A stretch of 64,000 nucleotides of DNA from NCBI GenBank assembly GCA_039583875.1, contig CM077152.1, forward strand, positions 21,427,538 through 21,491,537, written 5' to 3'. The position numbers were made by a program, and so were the translations under genes. This document shows positions 49,788-61,374 of this stretch, in pieces; the first letter of the stretch is position 1, and the number at the start of each line of letters is the position of its first letter. The notes beneath the pieces were generated by a model, which ran no database searches, was not told the origin of the DNA, and worked only from the letters and a program-made list of their open reading frames with translations. This DNA comes from Platanthera guangdongensis. Its lineage: Eukaryota > Streptophyta > Magnoliopsida > Asparagales > Orchidaceae.

Positions 49788-50196
49788 TATTGAAGTATTA
49801 GACCGGGCGGCTTAGCGGTCTGATCCAGCGGTTTGTTGACCGGGCGGCCTAGCGGTCTGATCCAGCGGTTTGTTGACCGAGCGGTCTGGCGATCTCACTC
49901 TGAAGCCTGGAGACCGGGCGGTCTATCGGTCTACCATTGCGGCCTGTTCTATCCTGCTAGAGTTGCCGAGCGGTTAACCCATCTGTCTAACCGCGTGGCC
50001 TGTGCGGTCACCCTTGTTCTAGCCGCTCAGTATTGTAAATGTTTAGTCCCATATTGTTTGTATACTCTCTTTCTTATCTCCTCCATTCTATATAAGGGAG
50101 GCCATACCTTTGTAAATGATATCTTTTTTGGATAATAAAATTTCAATTATTCAAAAGTTTATCCGCTTGTTCTCTCTTTTTCGCTACTTTCTAACA
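49788..50196 (+). repeat. Copia-C 5' LTR
   Basis: 409 bp; starts TA instead of TG, a G-to-A change compared with the 3' copy. Contains a 37-bp tandem repeat (GACCGGGCGGCTTAGCGGTC unit, two full copies and a third partial) at 49801-49900, a TATATAAG box at 50089-50096 and an AATAAAA signal near 50134. Confidence 0.95.
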
Positions 50197-50208
50197 TGGT
50201 ATCAGAGG

Positions 50209-50768
50209 ACACGGTCATTTCCTCCTGATTCTGTGCGCTCTCTGTTGTTCGCGACTTGTTTTCCGCTTTCTGCGACCTATCTCGCGACTTGCCTTCTCTT
50301 CTGTCCGCTACCCTGTTCGCGCAGCTTGTTTATGTCCGCTGCCCTGTTCGCGCGGCTTGCTTCTTCTTGTTTCTCTTCTCCTACTACTATTCGTCGCAGC
50401 GACCTGTTTCCTTGTCGCCGCACTCCTTGTTCTTTCTTGCCTCTCCGACTTCCTAGTCGTTGCGGCCTTGTCTCTACCCGCTGCGAACTTCTTCTCCCTG
50501 TCCGCTTCTGCTTTCCCCATTTCTGCTTGTCTCTATACTCGCGGTTTGCTGCTGTGATCTACCTGACCATGCGGGTTGTTCCTATCTCACCTGCATCTTG
50601 GTCGCGGTCACCTGCTCTTCTCCTCTCTTCTGTTCGCTCGGCCTTTTCAGTCCGCGCGACCTCTTCCCCGCTGTGCCGTTGACCTCTTTCTAGCCGCTAC
50701 TGTTCGCGCGGCTTCTTCTGTTTTCTAACCGCTTCTGTTCGCGCGGCTTCTTCTGCTTGCCGGGTTCT
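50209..50768 (+). other. Copia-C leader replacing gag
   Basis: Pyrimidine-rich, with repeated CGCGCGGCTTCTTCTG-type words. No gag signature (no zinc knuckle, no UBN2 motifs) is visible before the protease. Confidence 0.6.
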
Positions 50769-51479
50769 ATGACTACCTCCGGTCTCACCACTACTCCTGC
50801 TGCTCCTTCTCGGCCGTCTGCCTCTGTGGCCACGACGTCAGGTAGTGCCCACATCGTTACCCAAGGTAAATGGCTGATTGACTCTGGTGCCACAAATCAT
50901 ATGACGGGCAACCCTCATTGCTTCTCCCGTCTTAAGACCCATGACCGCTTACCCCCGGTTTGTGTGGCAGATGGTTCCCCGTCCCCGGTTCATGGGACGG
51001 GTATGGTTCAACTCACCCCATCGCTTTGCTTGGAGGATACCCTCTATGTTCCGAAGTTCCCGTGCAATTTGTTATCAGTTACTACTTTATGCCGGCAATT
51101 TCAGTGCTCCGTCTTATTCACTCTCACTACTTGTTCTTTTCAGGACCCGAGGACCCAACGGACGATTGCTATTGGGACTGAGAGCGGCGGCCTCTACTTC
51201 CTCGACGATGTTTCCGCTCTATCTGCCTACTCCTCCTCCACCGATCTCCTTCAGTGGCATCTTCGTCTTGGACATCCTCCTCCTCGGCTTATTCGCCAGC
51301 TTCTGCCCCACTTACCTCCTACCAGTTCTCCGCTCAACTGTGATGCGTGTCAGCTTGGCAAACATCATCGCTCCTCCTTCCCACCGAAGCAAGGCCGTGG
51401 CTCCTCTCGTATATTTGATCTTATTCATTCTGATGTATGGGGTCCTGCTCCTACAAGCAGTTTGTCTCCGCGGATGTGA
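50769..51479 (+). pseudogene. Copia-C protease, pre-integrase and integrase start
   Basis: From the ATG at 50769: protease WLIDSGATNHMTG (about codons 37-49), pre-integrase LLQWHLRLGHPPPRLIRQLL, zinc-binding CDACQLGKHH and the integrase first aspartate in LIHSDVWGPAP. The sequence then jumps, near 51450, straight to the post-integrase stretch ([19 protein letters not shown] in the next frame). The rest of the DDE core, several hundred bases, is deleted. Confidence 0.9.
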
Positions 51480-53388
51480 CTTTTTTCGAAAATGCTTCCT
51501 ATTTCTCTCCCCCCTCTTCTCTTCCTTCTGATATCTCCGTTCCTTCCACACCTCTCCACGTTTTCCCACCTTCATCTCCTCCTCCACCCACTCCTTCCCA
51601 GTCTGTCTCCCCACCCACCCCTCCACCCTCCTCTCCGCTGCCGTCTCTCTAGTCCCGGGCCAGCCTTCTCCGCCACGGACGCTCCGGTCGCTGACGCTCC
51701 CGTCGCCGACGCTGCCGTTGACCTGGATGTTCCCATTGCCCTTCGCAAAGGGGTGCAGGCGTGTACTCAACACCCGCTCACGACTGTTGTTTCCTATGAT
51801 CAGCTTTCTCCTTCTCGCATGTGTTTTGCCTTGGCTATCTCTGCTACTTCTACTCCCCGTACCTACCAGGAGGCTCTTGCTCTCCCTCATTGGAAGTCTG
51901 CCATGGATGAGGAGATGGCTACTCTTACTGAACGGGGTACCTGGACCCTGGTTCCTCCTCCCGTGGGCACTGATGTGGTTGGCTGTCGCTGGGTCTTCGT
52001 TGTGAAGTTTCGCCCCGACGGCACTGTGGATCGCTACAAAGCCCGGCTGGTGGCCAAGGGCTTCACTCAGACTTACGGCGTTGATTACTTTGATACCTTC
52101 TCTCTGGTTGCTCGCCTCAGCACCATCCGGGTTCTCTTTTCTGTGGCTGTTAACCGGGCTTGGGCCATTTCCCAGCTTGATGTGAAGAATGCCTTTTCTC
52201 TATGGCGATCTTCAGGAGGACGTCTATATGGAGCAACCTCCTGGGTATGTTGCTCAGGGGGAGACACGCGTATGTCATTTGAAGAAGGACATTTATGGCC
52301 TAAAGCAGAGCCCTTGGGCATGGTTTGACAAATTCAGTGGTATTGTGGCTACCATCGGCTTTCAAAGGAGTTCGGCCGATCACTCCTTATTCATTCGCAA
52401 AACGGCCTCGGGACTGGTGGTTTTGGCCGTATATGTGGATGATATTCTCCTTACTGGCGATGACCGAGATGGGGTGGACTTGACGAAGAAGCACCTCCGT
52501 CAGCACTTGGTCACGAAGGATATGGGCTCCCCAAAATACTTTTTGGGGATAGAAATCTCTCGGAAACTTGACTCCTTGGTTCTCTCTCAACGGAAGTATG
52601 TCCTTGATCTTCTACGAGAAGCAGGATTGACAGGTGCCAAACCAGCTCGTTTTCCCATGGCTGTTGGAGAACACAAAACGTGGACGAATGACTCGCCTCT
52701 TCTATCTAATGTCACAAGGTACAGACGTTTGGTAGGCAAACTCATCTATCTCACGGTGACTAGACCCGACATCGCCTATGCTGTAGGCAAGGTCAGTCAG
52801 TTTATGCAAGCTCCCAGTGATTGCCATCTTCAGTCCGCCCTGAAGATTTTGGAGTATATCAAAGCAGCACCGGGCAGAGGGTTAATCTTTCAGAAGAATG
52901 GTCATCTGAGGGTTGAGGCCTGCTCAGATTCAAGTTACGCGGATGACAAAGGCGATCGTAAATCCACATCAGGTTTTTGTACCTTTGTTGGAGGTAATCT
53001 CGTGAGTTTGAAGAGCAAGAAACAGTCTGTTGTCTCCAGATCAAGTGCCGAAGCCGAATACCGGAGTATGGCGTCAACCACGTGTGAGTTAAAGTGGTTG
53101 CGGGCTCTCATGCTTGACCTGGGCGAGGTATATGACTGTCCTCTCCCTATGTTCTGTGACAACAAGGCCGCTATACACATATCCAAAAATCCGGTCTTCC
53201 ATGAGAGAACAAAGCATATAGAGGTTGACTGTCACTTCATTCGGGAAGAGATTTTGAAGAAACAGATTTGTACTCCTTTTGTCACCTCTGACAAGGAATT
53301 GGCAGATATCTTCACCAAGCCGGTTTCTACTTCCTTCTTCCGCATTTGTGACAAGCTGGGCATGATTGATATCTATGCTCCAGCTTGA
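51480..53388 (+). pseudogene. Copia-C linker, RT and RNase H
   Basis: A proline/serine-rich linker leads into RT entry ([26 protein letters not shown]). After QLDVKNAF an extra T in a T-run near 52199 shifts the frame; the second frame (52189-53388) continues through [22 protein letters not shown], an intact YVDD (about 52432-52443), TRPDIAYAVGKVSQ, SSYADDKGDRKSTSG, SAEAEYRSMA, FCDNKAA, ERTKHIEVDCHFI and LADIFTKPVS to a TGA. Apart from the one-base insertion the RT/RNase H is well kept. Confidence 0.9.
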
Positions 53389-53395
53389 GGGGGAG

Positions 53396-53803
53396 TGTTG
53401 AAGTATTAGACCGGGCGGCTTAGCGGTCTGATCCAGCGGTTTGTTGACCGGGCGGCCTAGCGGTCTGATCCAGCGGTTTGTTGACCGAGCGGTCTGGCGA
53501 TCTCACTCTGAAGCCTGGAGACCGGCGGTCTATCGGTCTACCATTGCGGCCTGTTCTATCATGCTGGAGTTGCCGAGCGGTTAACCCATCTGTCTAACCG
53601 CGCGGCCTGTGCGGTCACCCTTGTTCTAGCCGCTCAGTATTGTAAATGTTTAGTCCCACATTGTTTGTATACTCTCTTTCTTATCTCCTCCATTCTATAT
53701 AAGGGAGGACATACCTTTGTAAATGATATCTTTTTTGGATAATAAAATTTCAATTATTCAAAAGTTTATCCGCTTGTTCTCTCTTTTTCGCTACTTTCTA
53801 ACA
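53396..53803 (+). repeat. Copia-C 3' LTR
   Basis: 408 bp with intact TG/CA ends, following the purine tract. Same 37-bp internal repeats as the 5' LTR. Confidence 0.95.
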
Positions 53804-53808
53804 TACAC

Positions 53809-54690
53809 TAATCCGAGAGTATTAAGTACACTGGACTTGTCTGTACAACAACTTTGACCGGACATTTCCAAGCCTACAAGACTTGTATGAAGACGTGTAA
53901 CTACCCGTTGGAAAAGACTTTCTGAGGGCTGCGACTTTCATGTTTAGTTGAAAGCCCGGATCTGGTCGTATCGTATACGAAAACGGTCTCGAAGTTCGCT
54001 GCGCGTAGAAAACAGATTTCTGCGCGCATCATAAAGCAAAACAAACGACATCGGTTCATCTTCTACCTCTTGCCATTCATTCAACAGCAGTTTCAGAATT
54101 TCCTCCTCCCTTATTCACCCTCAACAGGCCAACTCTCTTCATGAAACCAAGTCCATCTCCTTCACAACGAAGAGAGGAAATGTTGAAGTCAACTAATCTC
54201 TAGGACACAAATTCTAGCATGCCCTCTTCCTAGGAAATCTTCTTCTCACGAATCGAAGCTCTTTTGAGTCGATATCACTCCTAGAAGTAACTAGAGATCT
54301 AGCACCAAGGGAGGGGGTAGGAAGCACACCTCATTTCCGGCCATAGATCTGATTATCCTTCTTGGCGGCATTTTCTTCCTCATAGATGTTGTTCTTCACG
54401 GAAAGGTAGATTCCTTCTTCCAGGAAATCCGACTCCGGTGATTTCTCATATTTCCCTCCTGACGGTTTCGCACAGAAGAGGTATCGACAAGATGACAAGA
54501 AACAACTAGGGTTTTGGTTTACTCCTTTTTATATCAGTATATTAAGTTAAGTTCACTTGCCACGTGTCATTGCATCATTAGACCGCCCATATTAGGTCTT
54601 ATTGAAAGGACCGGTCCAAGGTAGTCTGGCCGCACACATCCCGAATTCGGTTCAGCCCGCCTGTACAAAACAGCGATTCTGCCTGAATCG
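53809..54690 (-). other. Continuation of the gypsy LTR without genes
   Basis: DNA right of copia-C; no frames supported. It resumes the gypsy LTR sequence interrupted at 49787. Confidence 0.5.
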
Positions 54691-54699
54691 AAAATCACG

Positions 54700-55110
54700 C
54701 AAGTTAAATTCGACGAGTATCAACTTCCATACTCGACGAATCATTGAATCAATCCGGGTAAACTCAATGATTTCCCGCTGCTCTCGCCGAATTGCGTAAG
54801 TGATATTCGACATATTCGTCGGATATCAACAATGATATCCGACGAATTTCCTTAACCATTTTCTCCAAATCCCGGCGTTGAGTGCGTCGAGTATCAACCA
54901 GAGATACTCGACGAATTCTTGCAGCTCTCGTTGAATTACCTAGGTGATATTCGACGAATTGGTTGGATATCAACAATGATATCCGACAAATTTCCTTAAC
55001 CATTTTCTCCAAATCCCGGTGTTGAGTGCGTCGAGTATCAACCAACGATACTCGACGAATTGTGATCAAACTCGACAAATTCGTCGGATATCCTAGATGA
55101 TATCTGACGA
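54700..55110. repeat. Hairpin array within a 144-bp tandem duplication
   Basis: GGATATCAACAATGATATCC occurs at 54821 and 54965 (period 144). Alternating with it, CGTCGAGTATC/GATACTCGACG stems (about 54887-54915 and 55029-55058) and related stems at about 54708-54742 and 55079-55110 give about six hairpins, all using GTCGGATATC or GTCGAGTATC arms. Confidence 0.85.
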
Positions 55111-55198
55111 ATTTCCCTTTGTCAATTTCTCTTAGGCCGTTCCCCTCTGATTCATTGGGTATCGCTCAACCCTAGCCCTTCGGCCAATGCACCCCGAG

Positions 55199-55221
55199 CC
55201 TGAGTCAAGTCTCTTGACTCA
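55199..55221. repeat. Perfect 10-bp hairpin near gypsy LTR start
   Basis: CTGAGTCAAG-TCT-CTTGACTCAG. Confidence 0.9.
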
Positions 55222-55261
55222 GGACGTGTGTGAGGTGTCTAGCGCGAAACGGGACGTTACA

Positions 55262-55829
55262 TCTTATAGGGGTGGCTCCACTGGCCGGGCGACAACAACA
55301 AACAAGTAGGGGAGTGTTGTGATCAGATCTTGAATTAAGCAGGGCAACGACCTGTTTTGCAAAGGGCGAGAGGTGGAGGAAGGGGAAACAGCTTAGGTGG
55401 GAGGGATTTGTGAGGTGCGGCTGCTGGACAGCACAGGGGAGGGGTTGTTTTGAAGGGGGTGGCGACTGGACAGAATAAGGGAGAACTTCCGTGTGGGGGC
55501 GACGACTGTATAGAACTGGGGATGGGTATATGGAGTGGAAAAGAATAAAAATACAAAAGCTTACCAAAGGTGTTGTTACATGGGGTTTCACAAAGTCGGT
55601 ATCGCGGAGGAGATCACTAGAAATGAGAAAGAAGCTCTCCAAATTTCAACATTGAGAAGAAAAGTGAAACACTAATGTCCTATTTATAAGAAACTGAAAT
55701 TAGGGCACGCAAAATCAATAAATATGATATATCGATTGTTTTGGGGTCATAAATACATGAAATAGTGTCAAAAATAATAAAGTTGTATATGAAAAAACAT
55801 AGGAATGTGAATCCAGACACATCCGCGGA
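55262..55829. other. No gene seen
   Basis: Between the gypsy LTR and the integrase remnant. No purine tract adjoining the LTR is obvious. Confidence 0.45.
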
Positions 55830-56880
55830 ATTGGATCATCGTTCTGGGCACTTTATATATGGTAAGTCGTCAATCAACTCCAAATGGACCAAAAACTCGT
55901 CCTCTGGTGCGGGTCCACATCTCCACTCCGCATCATTCTTCCAGGTTTGAAAGAATTCATCTCCCGATAAATAGAGATGAGAATTCTCTTGATGTATGCA
56001 AGTAAGACTTGATGAGGTCCACCAAAGGTCGTCCAAGTGTCGTCGTTGGGAAAGTATCCTCACCAATTAACTCTTTTGGATTGCAAAGCTTTCATCTTCG
56101 ATGAATGGAGACGGTCGTACTGAAGTTGAAGTCCATGGGTAAATCGATCAAGCTATGCTGGTAGCTTCTAGGTGTTGTCGGAGAAGGGTTGTTTGCACCA
56201 ACGAACCAGGTAGCTGCACACAAGATCATCTGGAGAGTGGACAGACTCACGTGTAATGATCTCAAAGATATGTTCATCACTCAATGCACTAGTAGGAGGA
56301 TCCAGTGGAATCAGTCGTGCCAAAGGTGAAACCAGTGGAGACAGAATCTTGGGTAGATGAGGGTCGGGTGTGGGCTGAGCAAGAAGTAGTGAATGCGGTG
56401 GTAAAGGCTCAGGTGTAGACTGGGTGGCGGGTGGCAAAAGCGGTGGTGATGGCTCAAGAGGGCCGCCCAGGTATGGGTCTGAATACTCGTAAGGTGCCAA
56501 GTATAGAGTCAGGTCTTCAACATTGAACACAGATGGATATCCATGCTCGTGAGGATGTCCAACTCATAAGCATTCATCTCGATGCATCTCAGGACTGTGT
56601 AGGGGCCAATCAACCTAGCGCTTAGTTTCTTTGCAGGCCCCTGAGGGAGTCTCTTAGTGCAAACTCTTACTATCACCTATTCACCTACTAGAAATATCTT
56701 TTCTCGCTTATGTTTATCTGCATGTTCCTTATAATATTCATTGCTTGAATTAATTTGACGTCTGACTGATTCATGCAAATGACGTGCAAAGGACACAACA
56801 GACTCTTGCAGATAATGCAAATAATGCAAATAAAATATGACATACACAACACACTCCCTATGATGTAGCCTGACAATGGC
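55830..56880 (-). pseudogene. Gypsy integrase C-terminus and chromodomain-like end
   Basis: Minus-strand pieces in order: SFARHLHESVRRQINSSNEY and EHADKHKREKIFLVGE (about 56790-56690), VRVCTKRLPQGPAKKLSARL and GPYTVLRCIEMNAYELDI (about 56670-56570), FNVEDLTLY (about 56525), then, after a proline-rich linker, SYLVRWCKQPFSDNTWK (about 56220-56165), which resembles the chromodomain core that guides chromovirus integration. Stops and at least two frameshifts break it. It lies upstream of the LTR at 55261 in the same orientation. Confidence 0.75.
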
Positions 56881-57189
56881 TTGAAAGTCTACAAAATAAG
56901 GTGGCCTATCATGAGACTATCTCGATGGAATGTAGGAAAACTCATCCAGTGTGTAACGAGTGTCTAAGTGACCGTGTGAGACATCAACACTCAAATACGA
57001 GCTTGTAAACAACCAAATGTCTCCAGAATGTGACACATCAAGGGTCTCACCAGGAGATATGCATGAAAAGTTATCGTGAATGCGACGACCACCTGAGTGA
57101 AAATCATGTACACCGACTAGATGATGCGACTCCAGAGTGTGATGAGTGTCTCTGAAAAGAAAGAAGTCGTTTGGTGGGTCAGCAGGTGA
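56881..57189. other. No gene assigned
   Basis: Unplaced DNA upstream of the gypsy remnant; a minus-strand stretch reads in part HLDTRYTLDEF and DRPPYFVDFQAIVRLHHRE but I do not recognise it. Confidence 0.3.
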
Positions 57190-57665
57190 CAGGGTTGAGC
57201 ATATTATTCAAAACTCGAAAGTCACTCGAAAATTGAGCCGAACCGGAATCGGTTAAAATTGATTTAACTCAAGTTGAGTCCATTCAATTTGACTTGAATC
57301 TGATTTCGAGTCGATTTTGAGTCAGCCCTGAATCACTCGAAATATGATTCGAATCAACTCGATTTAATTAAAAATATTATATAATTATTAATATATTCTT
57401 ATTTTTAAAGTTAAAATAATAAAATTTAAATATAAATAAAAAGAATGAAGACATTAAGTGTTTCATTTGCTAAATTTATAAATTGTTCAATTTAATTTTG
57501 AGCCAATTAGGAATACAGAAGAAAATTGCGCAATTTCGAGCCGATTCGGTTTCGAGCCGACTCGGAATCGAGTCATTTCGAGTCGAGCTGACTTGACTCG
57601 AAATTAATTTTGAGTTGAAAATTTTGATTCAAGCCGAGCCAAAATCAATCGAACTCAAATCGATA
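57190..57665. repeat. TCGAGT/ACTCGA-rich dispersed repeat
   Basis: Imperfect inverted halves rich in ACTCGAAA, GAGCCGA and TTGAGTCGA words flank an AT-rich centre. Such DNA is common in plant intergenic regions; the class of element was not determined. Confidence 0.45.
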
Positions 57666-58357
57666 TCAACCTTATTGGGAAGCGGATATTCCGCAGGTTT
57701 CCTGTGGCGAGGAGCGAAACTGCCCAACCATAACCCCACCAAACAAACGGTTCTCGCGTCGGGGCAGTTTTGTCCGCGCGACCGGCGCAGATCCGCCCCC
57801 CATCAAAGGAAGCCCTTTGTTTGAGCCGGTCGGAAACTGCAGCAAAAAAATATTTTCTGTCAACTTCAACAAAAAAAAGATATTTGGTTCAGTGCTGCGC
57901 GCCTTCAGCAGCCCTGTTTGGCTGAAGCAACCTTCTCGATGGAGCCTAGATGATAAGTTGGTCAACGTTTAGTTTTCCACCTCCACGGCAGAAGAATCGG
58001 TCAAATTGAAGTATGCCCAAATTTCCAAAAAAAAAAAAAATTTTCAACAAAATGCCGCAGTTCATAGCTTGTGTTGGCCGCCTTTCTATGAAGAATAGAA
58101 ACTAAAACATTGATCCAACTCAACCGCTTGCTCCGTCATTCCTCAAAGACGCAAATCTTTCATTTATTGCGCATCTGTTCGCCCCTTTCTTCCCCCGTCC
58201 TCTTCCCCACCCTTCCAATTGTTTCTTTCCCCATCTCTTTCCCCTCCACCCCGTTAACTTAGCCCAGAAGCATCCGTTTCACTCTTCCTCCGTCGCTTTC
58301 TCACTAACCCTCTATAAATTATTTCGAAAAAAGCGATCTTTTTCACAGCAGGCCGGC
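57666..58357 (+). promoter_or_regulatory. Upstream region of the RING-H2 gene
   Basis: A TATA-like TATAAATT is at 58313-58320, only 38 bp from the ATG, which would leave a 5' UTR of about 10-15 bases. A more distal start is possible. Pyrimidine-rich DNA (58180-58300) precedes it. Confidence 0.45.
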
Positions 58358-59617
58358 ATGGACTTCCTTACTGCGTCTCCATTTTCTCGGCCCCCAATTT
58401 CATCCGCAGTCGCCGCCGGGCTTGTTGCCGGCGGAGGAGGTCAAGAAGCAAGCTCCACGGCGTCCGAGCTGGTGGAACGAATCGTCGTCGGCATAATTAC
58501 CTGCGCTTTCGCTTTAGGTTTGGTCTCAGCTTGATCGAAGTGCGATTTATGTCCCAATTTGTGTTTTTTTTTCCTAGGTATTCTATGGTTGGCTAAGTCT
58601 GACTCATACTTGGAGTTTTGTGAAGGAATTCTATCTTGTTCACTTACTGTTTGATAAAATGTCTAAACGGGCTTAGTTTCACTAAAAAGGTGATTTTTTT
58701 TCTGCAGTTGGAACACCAATTGGCGCCGTTACAGGAGCATTTATCGGCCTTGCAACAGAGACTGGGCTGTTTAGGGGAGCTGGGATTGGAGCCATTTATG
58801 GGGCCGTCTTCTCCGTTGAGGCTGTTGAATCCTCTGTTGCCCTATGGCATTCCCATGAATCAGGGGTTTCAAGCATCCTCTATGTTGTAAGTTACAAATC
58901 ATGGCATAGCGATTATAATCTCTGCAAGCCTTGATGATAGCAAATTTGTTGGATTTCTGCAGGAAATCAAGCTCCTTATACGCACAATGAACCTTTATTT
59001 GGTAGTTCCATCAATTCATCTCTTTGATCTTCTTCCTCTTGCAGATTGACATCATATGCAGCCTTTTGACTGGAAGGCTTGTCCGGGAGAAGGTTGGTCC
59101 GGCGGTTCAGAGCGCCGTTCAGAGTCAGGTTGTTCTTCAATTGAGCTTAACTACAGTATTTGAAAGTGAAATTCTACATAACGAATCTCACTTCTGGTCC
59201 TATTTTGGTTTGATAAATCCCGCAGTATTGATTCATTGCAGATGAGCGCTCTGGAGCTTCCATATGTGGAGGCTCTTGATATATTTGAAACCGGTGACAC
59301 CCGCGGCATGTCGAAGGATTCAGTTGAACTGCTTCCAATTCTTAAAATCACTTCAGAAAACAGCTGCGATTGCTCGGGAGAAAGGATTATCTGCTCTGTT
59401 TGCTTGCAGGTTGGCACAGTTTGTGCTTTGAATAAATTTTTTATTTTATTTTGGTCTATGAGATGCTGATAGTGTTCTACTGAATCATTTTCAGGACATC
59501 CAAATTGGGGAAACAGTGAGGAGTTTGCCATTTTGTAAACACATGTTCCATTTACGGTGTATCGATAGCTGGCTCGTCAGGAATGGCTCTTGCCCTTTAT
59601 GCAGGAGAGATATCTGA
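58358..59617 (+). CDS. RING-H2 finger protein, NEP1-interacting-protein-like, five exons
   Basis: The only intact host gene. Exons 58358-58517, 58708-58886, 59045-59128, 59242-59409 and 59495-59617 all have GT-AG introns and join in frame to 237 residues. A leader with [11 protein letters not shown] is followed by a glycine-rich hydrophobic segment (about 41-95: [40 protein letters not shown]) that is probably membrane-embedded, then [20 protein letters not shown] (about 121-140). The C-terminus is a C3H2C3 RING: C192, C195, C211, H213, H216, C219, C230, C233, ending CRRDI. This layout is that of the plant NIP/NIPL proteins, membrane RING E3-type ubiquitin ligases; Arabidopsis NIP1/NIP2 bind the chloroplast RNA polymerase NEP. 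Ligase activity and partner are inferred from the family. I skip a possible 42-base exon at 58965-59006 because family members join exon 2 directly to IDIICSLL. Confidence 0.9.
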
Positions 59618-59796
59618 ACATCTTCTATATACTATTTTGATGCTCAATATTTATATTTTTTCATGTGTTTTTTTAGCTGCAGCTTTATTTCTCTTTTTTT
59701 AAAAGTTTAGATCTTTGTGAATAGTTTATATATCCTTTTGAAGGATATTCCTTTGTAGAGTTTAGCTGAGCACGTACTCCTTTATTTACATGAGAT

Positions 59797-59802
59797 AATA
59801 AA
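59797..59802 (+). terminator. Candidate poly(A) signal of the RING-H2 gene
   Basis: AATAAA 180 bp past the stop codon, followed by AT-rich DNA. Confidence 0.5.
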
Positions 59803-61374
59803 GTTTTATGTGAATATAAGTAAATATTTGATGTTGATTTCATATGCATGCCTAATTTGTTATTTTGGATATGCTCTTTTGATATTTTTATAGGATATAC
59901 TATTTTGATGCCTAGGTCTTGTATTAGATGGTTCTAGGTACATTTCTTGTGGGGGATGGTTGTAGGGCCGGTCCTGCAAGTAACAACAAAGACATAAATT
60001 AAGGTTCTGGGTGATATTTCTCCCAAGGATTTCTGTGAGGATTCTATCAACCTTCAACATGTGTAAAACTATCCTCCAAAGAATAATGTGGGGCTATTTG
60101 TAGCTCTAACGAAGGGCGTTCATGTCCTTGATCTAAGCATTTCTTGTAGTTATTCAAAATAATCTGTTTAAATCGCTCTCTATGATCAAGCTTGGGTTCT
60201 GTAAGTCAATCCCGCGGAGTGAGAAATCGAGAAATCGACCGGACAAGAGTTGTTTGGTAAAACTCTCCTGGGGGGAGTCACAGGTGACCAAAAATATGTT
60301 GGTCACCAAAAATATGTTGAGTCCTTGGCAGGGATGCCATTGACCTGAGGTGACTCTCAATTGATGAGATGTTATGGTGGAACGCCTTTTGGAACCAATG
60401 TTTGGTGGGGAGGATCAGATCAGATCTCCCTCGGATTCAACTGGCTCTTACTGATGTTGCGGAGCTGCCTGGTTTTTGCTTGTGGTGGTGGACTTTCTTT
60501 GGTTTTCACTCGACGTAGCTCAAGATGGAGTTCTCATATAGAGCTCTATCTCTTCCTCGCAAACAGAAACTATTGGAGAAGCTCAAGGAGGATCTCTTAG
60601 ACTCTATTCCACGGCTGATGTTTTTTTTTTCTTGCTGCTCTTCTTCTCTCGAGAATTTGTGAACATCTGTATATGGAATATTGATTGGCAATGGAAAATT
60701 CTACTTATCTTTTATCATAAAATTTCTAATGAAGATGTCCAAGAGATTTCTAGGCTGTTTTGCACTTCCATTCTCCTTTGAAGGACAAGCGGTTGATTGG
60801 GATGTTTGTGTTCGAACTCTTCTGAAAAAGATTAGTCTCATTTAAATTGTGCAATATCATATGGTAATGGACAGTTATGCTCCTTTTTTATAATGAAGTA
60901 AAAAAAGAATAGTCTCATTTACTTCTTTATAATCTTCTTTTCTAGTGATGTATCGCAAAAACGCTTGTGTTCTTCTAGATTTCCTCAGTGTTTCACTTTA
61001 AAACAGCAAATCTAACATATATTTTCACATTGTGAACTCAATTCAGTAACTAGGTAATAAGTTTTAAATATCCTCTTGAAATGATTTCCTTCAATAGCAT
61101 GGGCGTTCGATAATAAAATATCACAATTGGTCCCTGTGAGTTGTCATCCAAGTATAAGAACTTGTACAGAAAGCATCCAACTGATTTGTTACAGTAGGCC
61201 ATTTGCAATACGATTGGGTCTATTTACTTACTTGAAGATCTAACTTTGTGATTCGTTAATTGCTGGAACTATGGAGGAGTTTGAAGCAGGAATAACTGGA
61301 GAGAAGGCTGGTTCATAATATTTTTCATGGATATGGTAAATAGTGTAAAATTTTATAAAATCAGAAGGTCGCAG
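59803..61374. other. No gene assigned
   Basis: Intergenic DNA. A plus-strand open stretch at 60361-60600 has no recognisable motif. GGTGACCAA...TTGGTCACC forms a 9-bp hairpin near 60282-60306. Confidence 0.4.

Larger units (their letters stand above)
49788..53803 (+). mobile_element. Complete but internally deleted copia element (copia-C)
   Basis: LTRs 49788-50196 and 53396-53803 bracket the element; the target duplication TACAC is perfect (49783-49787 and 53804-53808). The LTRs differ by six substitutions and one base indel in about 408, so it is young. A primer site (TGGTATCAGAGG, 50197-50208) and a purine tract (TGAGGGGGAG, to 53395) are present. Gag and the integrase core are missing, so it must have been moved by proteins of a related element. 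Confidence 0.95.
47740..55261 (-). repeat. Gypsy LTR of about 3.5 kb, split by copia-C
   Basis: Plus-strand ends TGTAAGGCCCGTCTTCG and, inverted, TGTAACGTCCCGTTTCG form the extended terminal inverted repeats typical of plant gypsy LTRs. Removing copia-C and one TSD copy (4,021 bp) leaves about 3.5 kb. Orientation follows the gypsy integrase remnant upstream on the minus strand (55830-56880), which makes this a 3' LTR. Flanks TGAGC and TCTTA do not match, so a solo LTR is not supported. Confidence 0.55.

Noticed and set aside
47735..55266. Gypsy LTR 47740-55261 as a solo LTR
   Set aside because: Flanks TGAGC and TCTTA do not match, and integrase remnants lie upstream in the same orientation.
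58965..59006. Extra 14-codon exon in the RING-H2 gene
   Set aside because: It has AG/GT borders and keeps frame, but related proteins join the flanking exons directly at [11 protein letters not shown]; left as intron pending transcript data.
60361..60600. 80-codon plus-strand frame downstream of the RING-H2 gene
   Set aside because: No motif, no coding context; likely chance.
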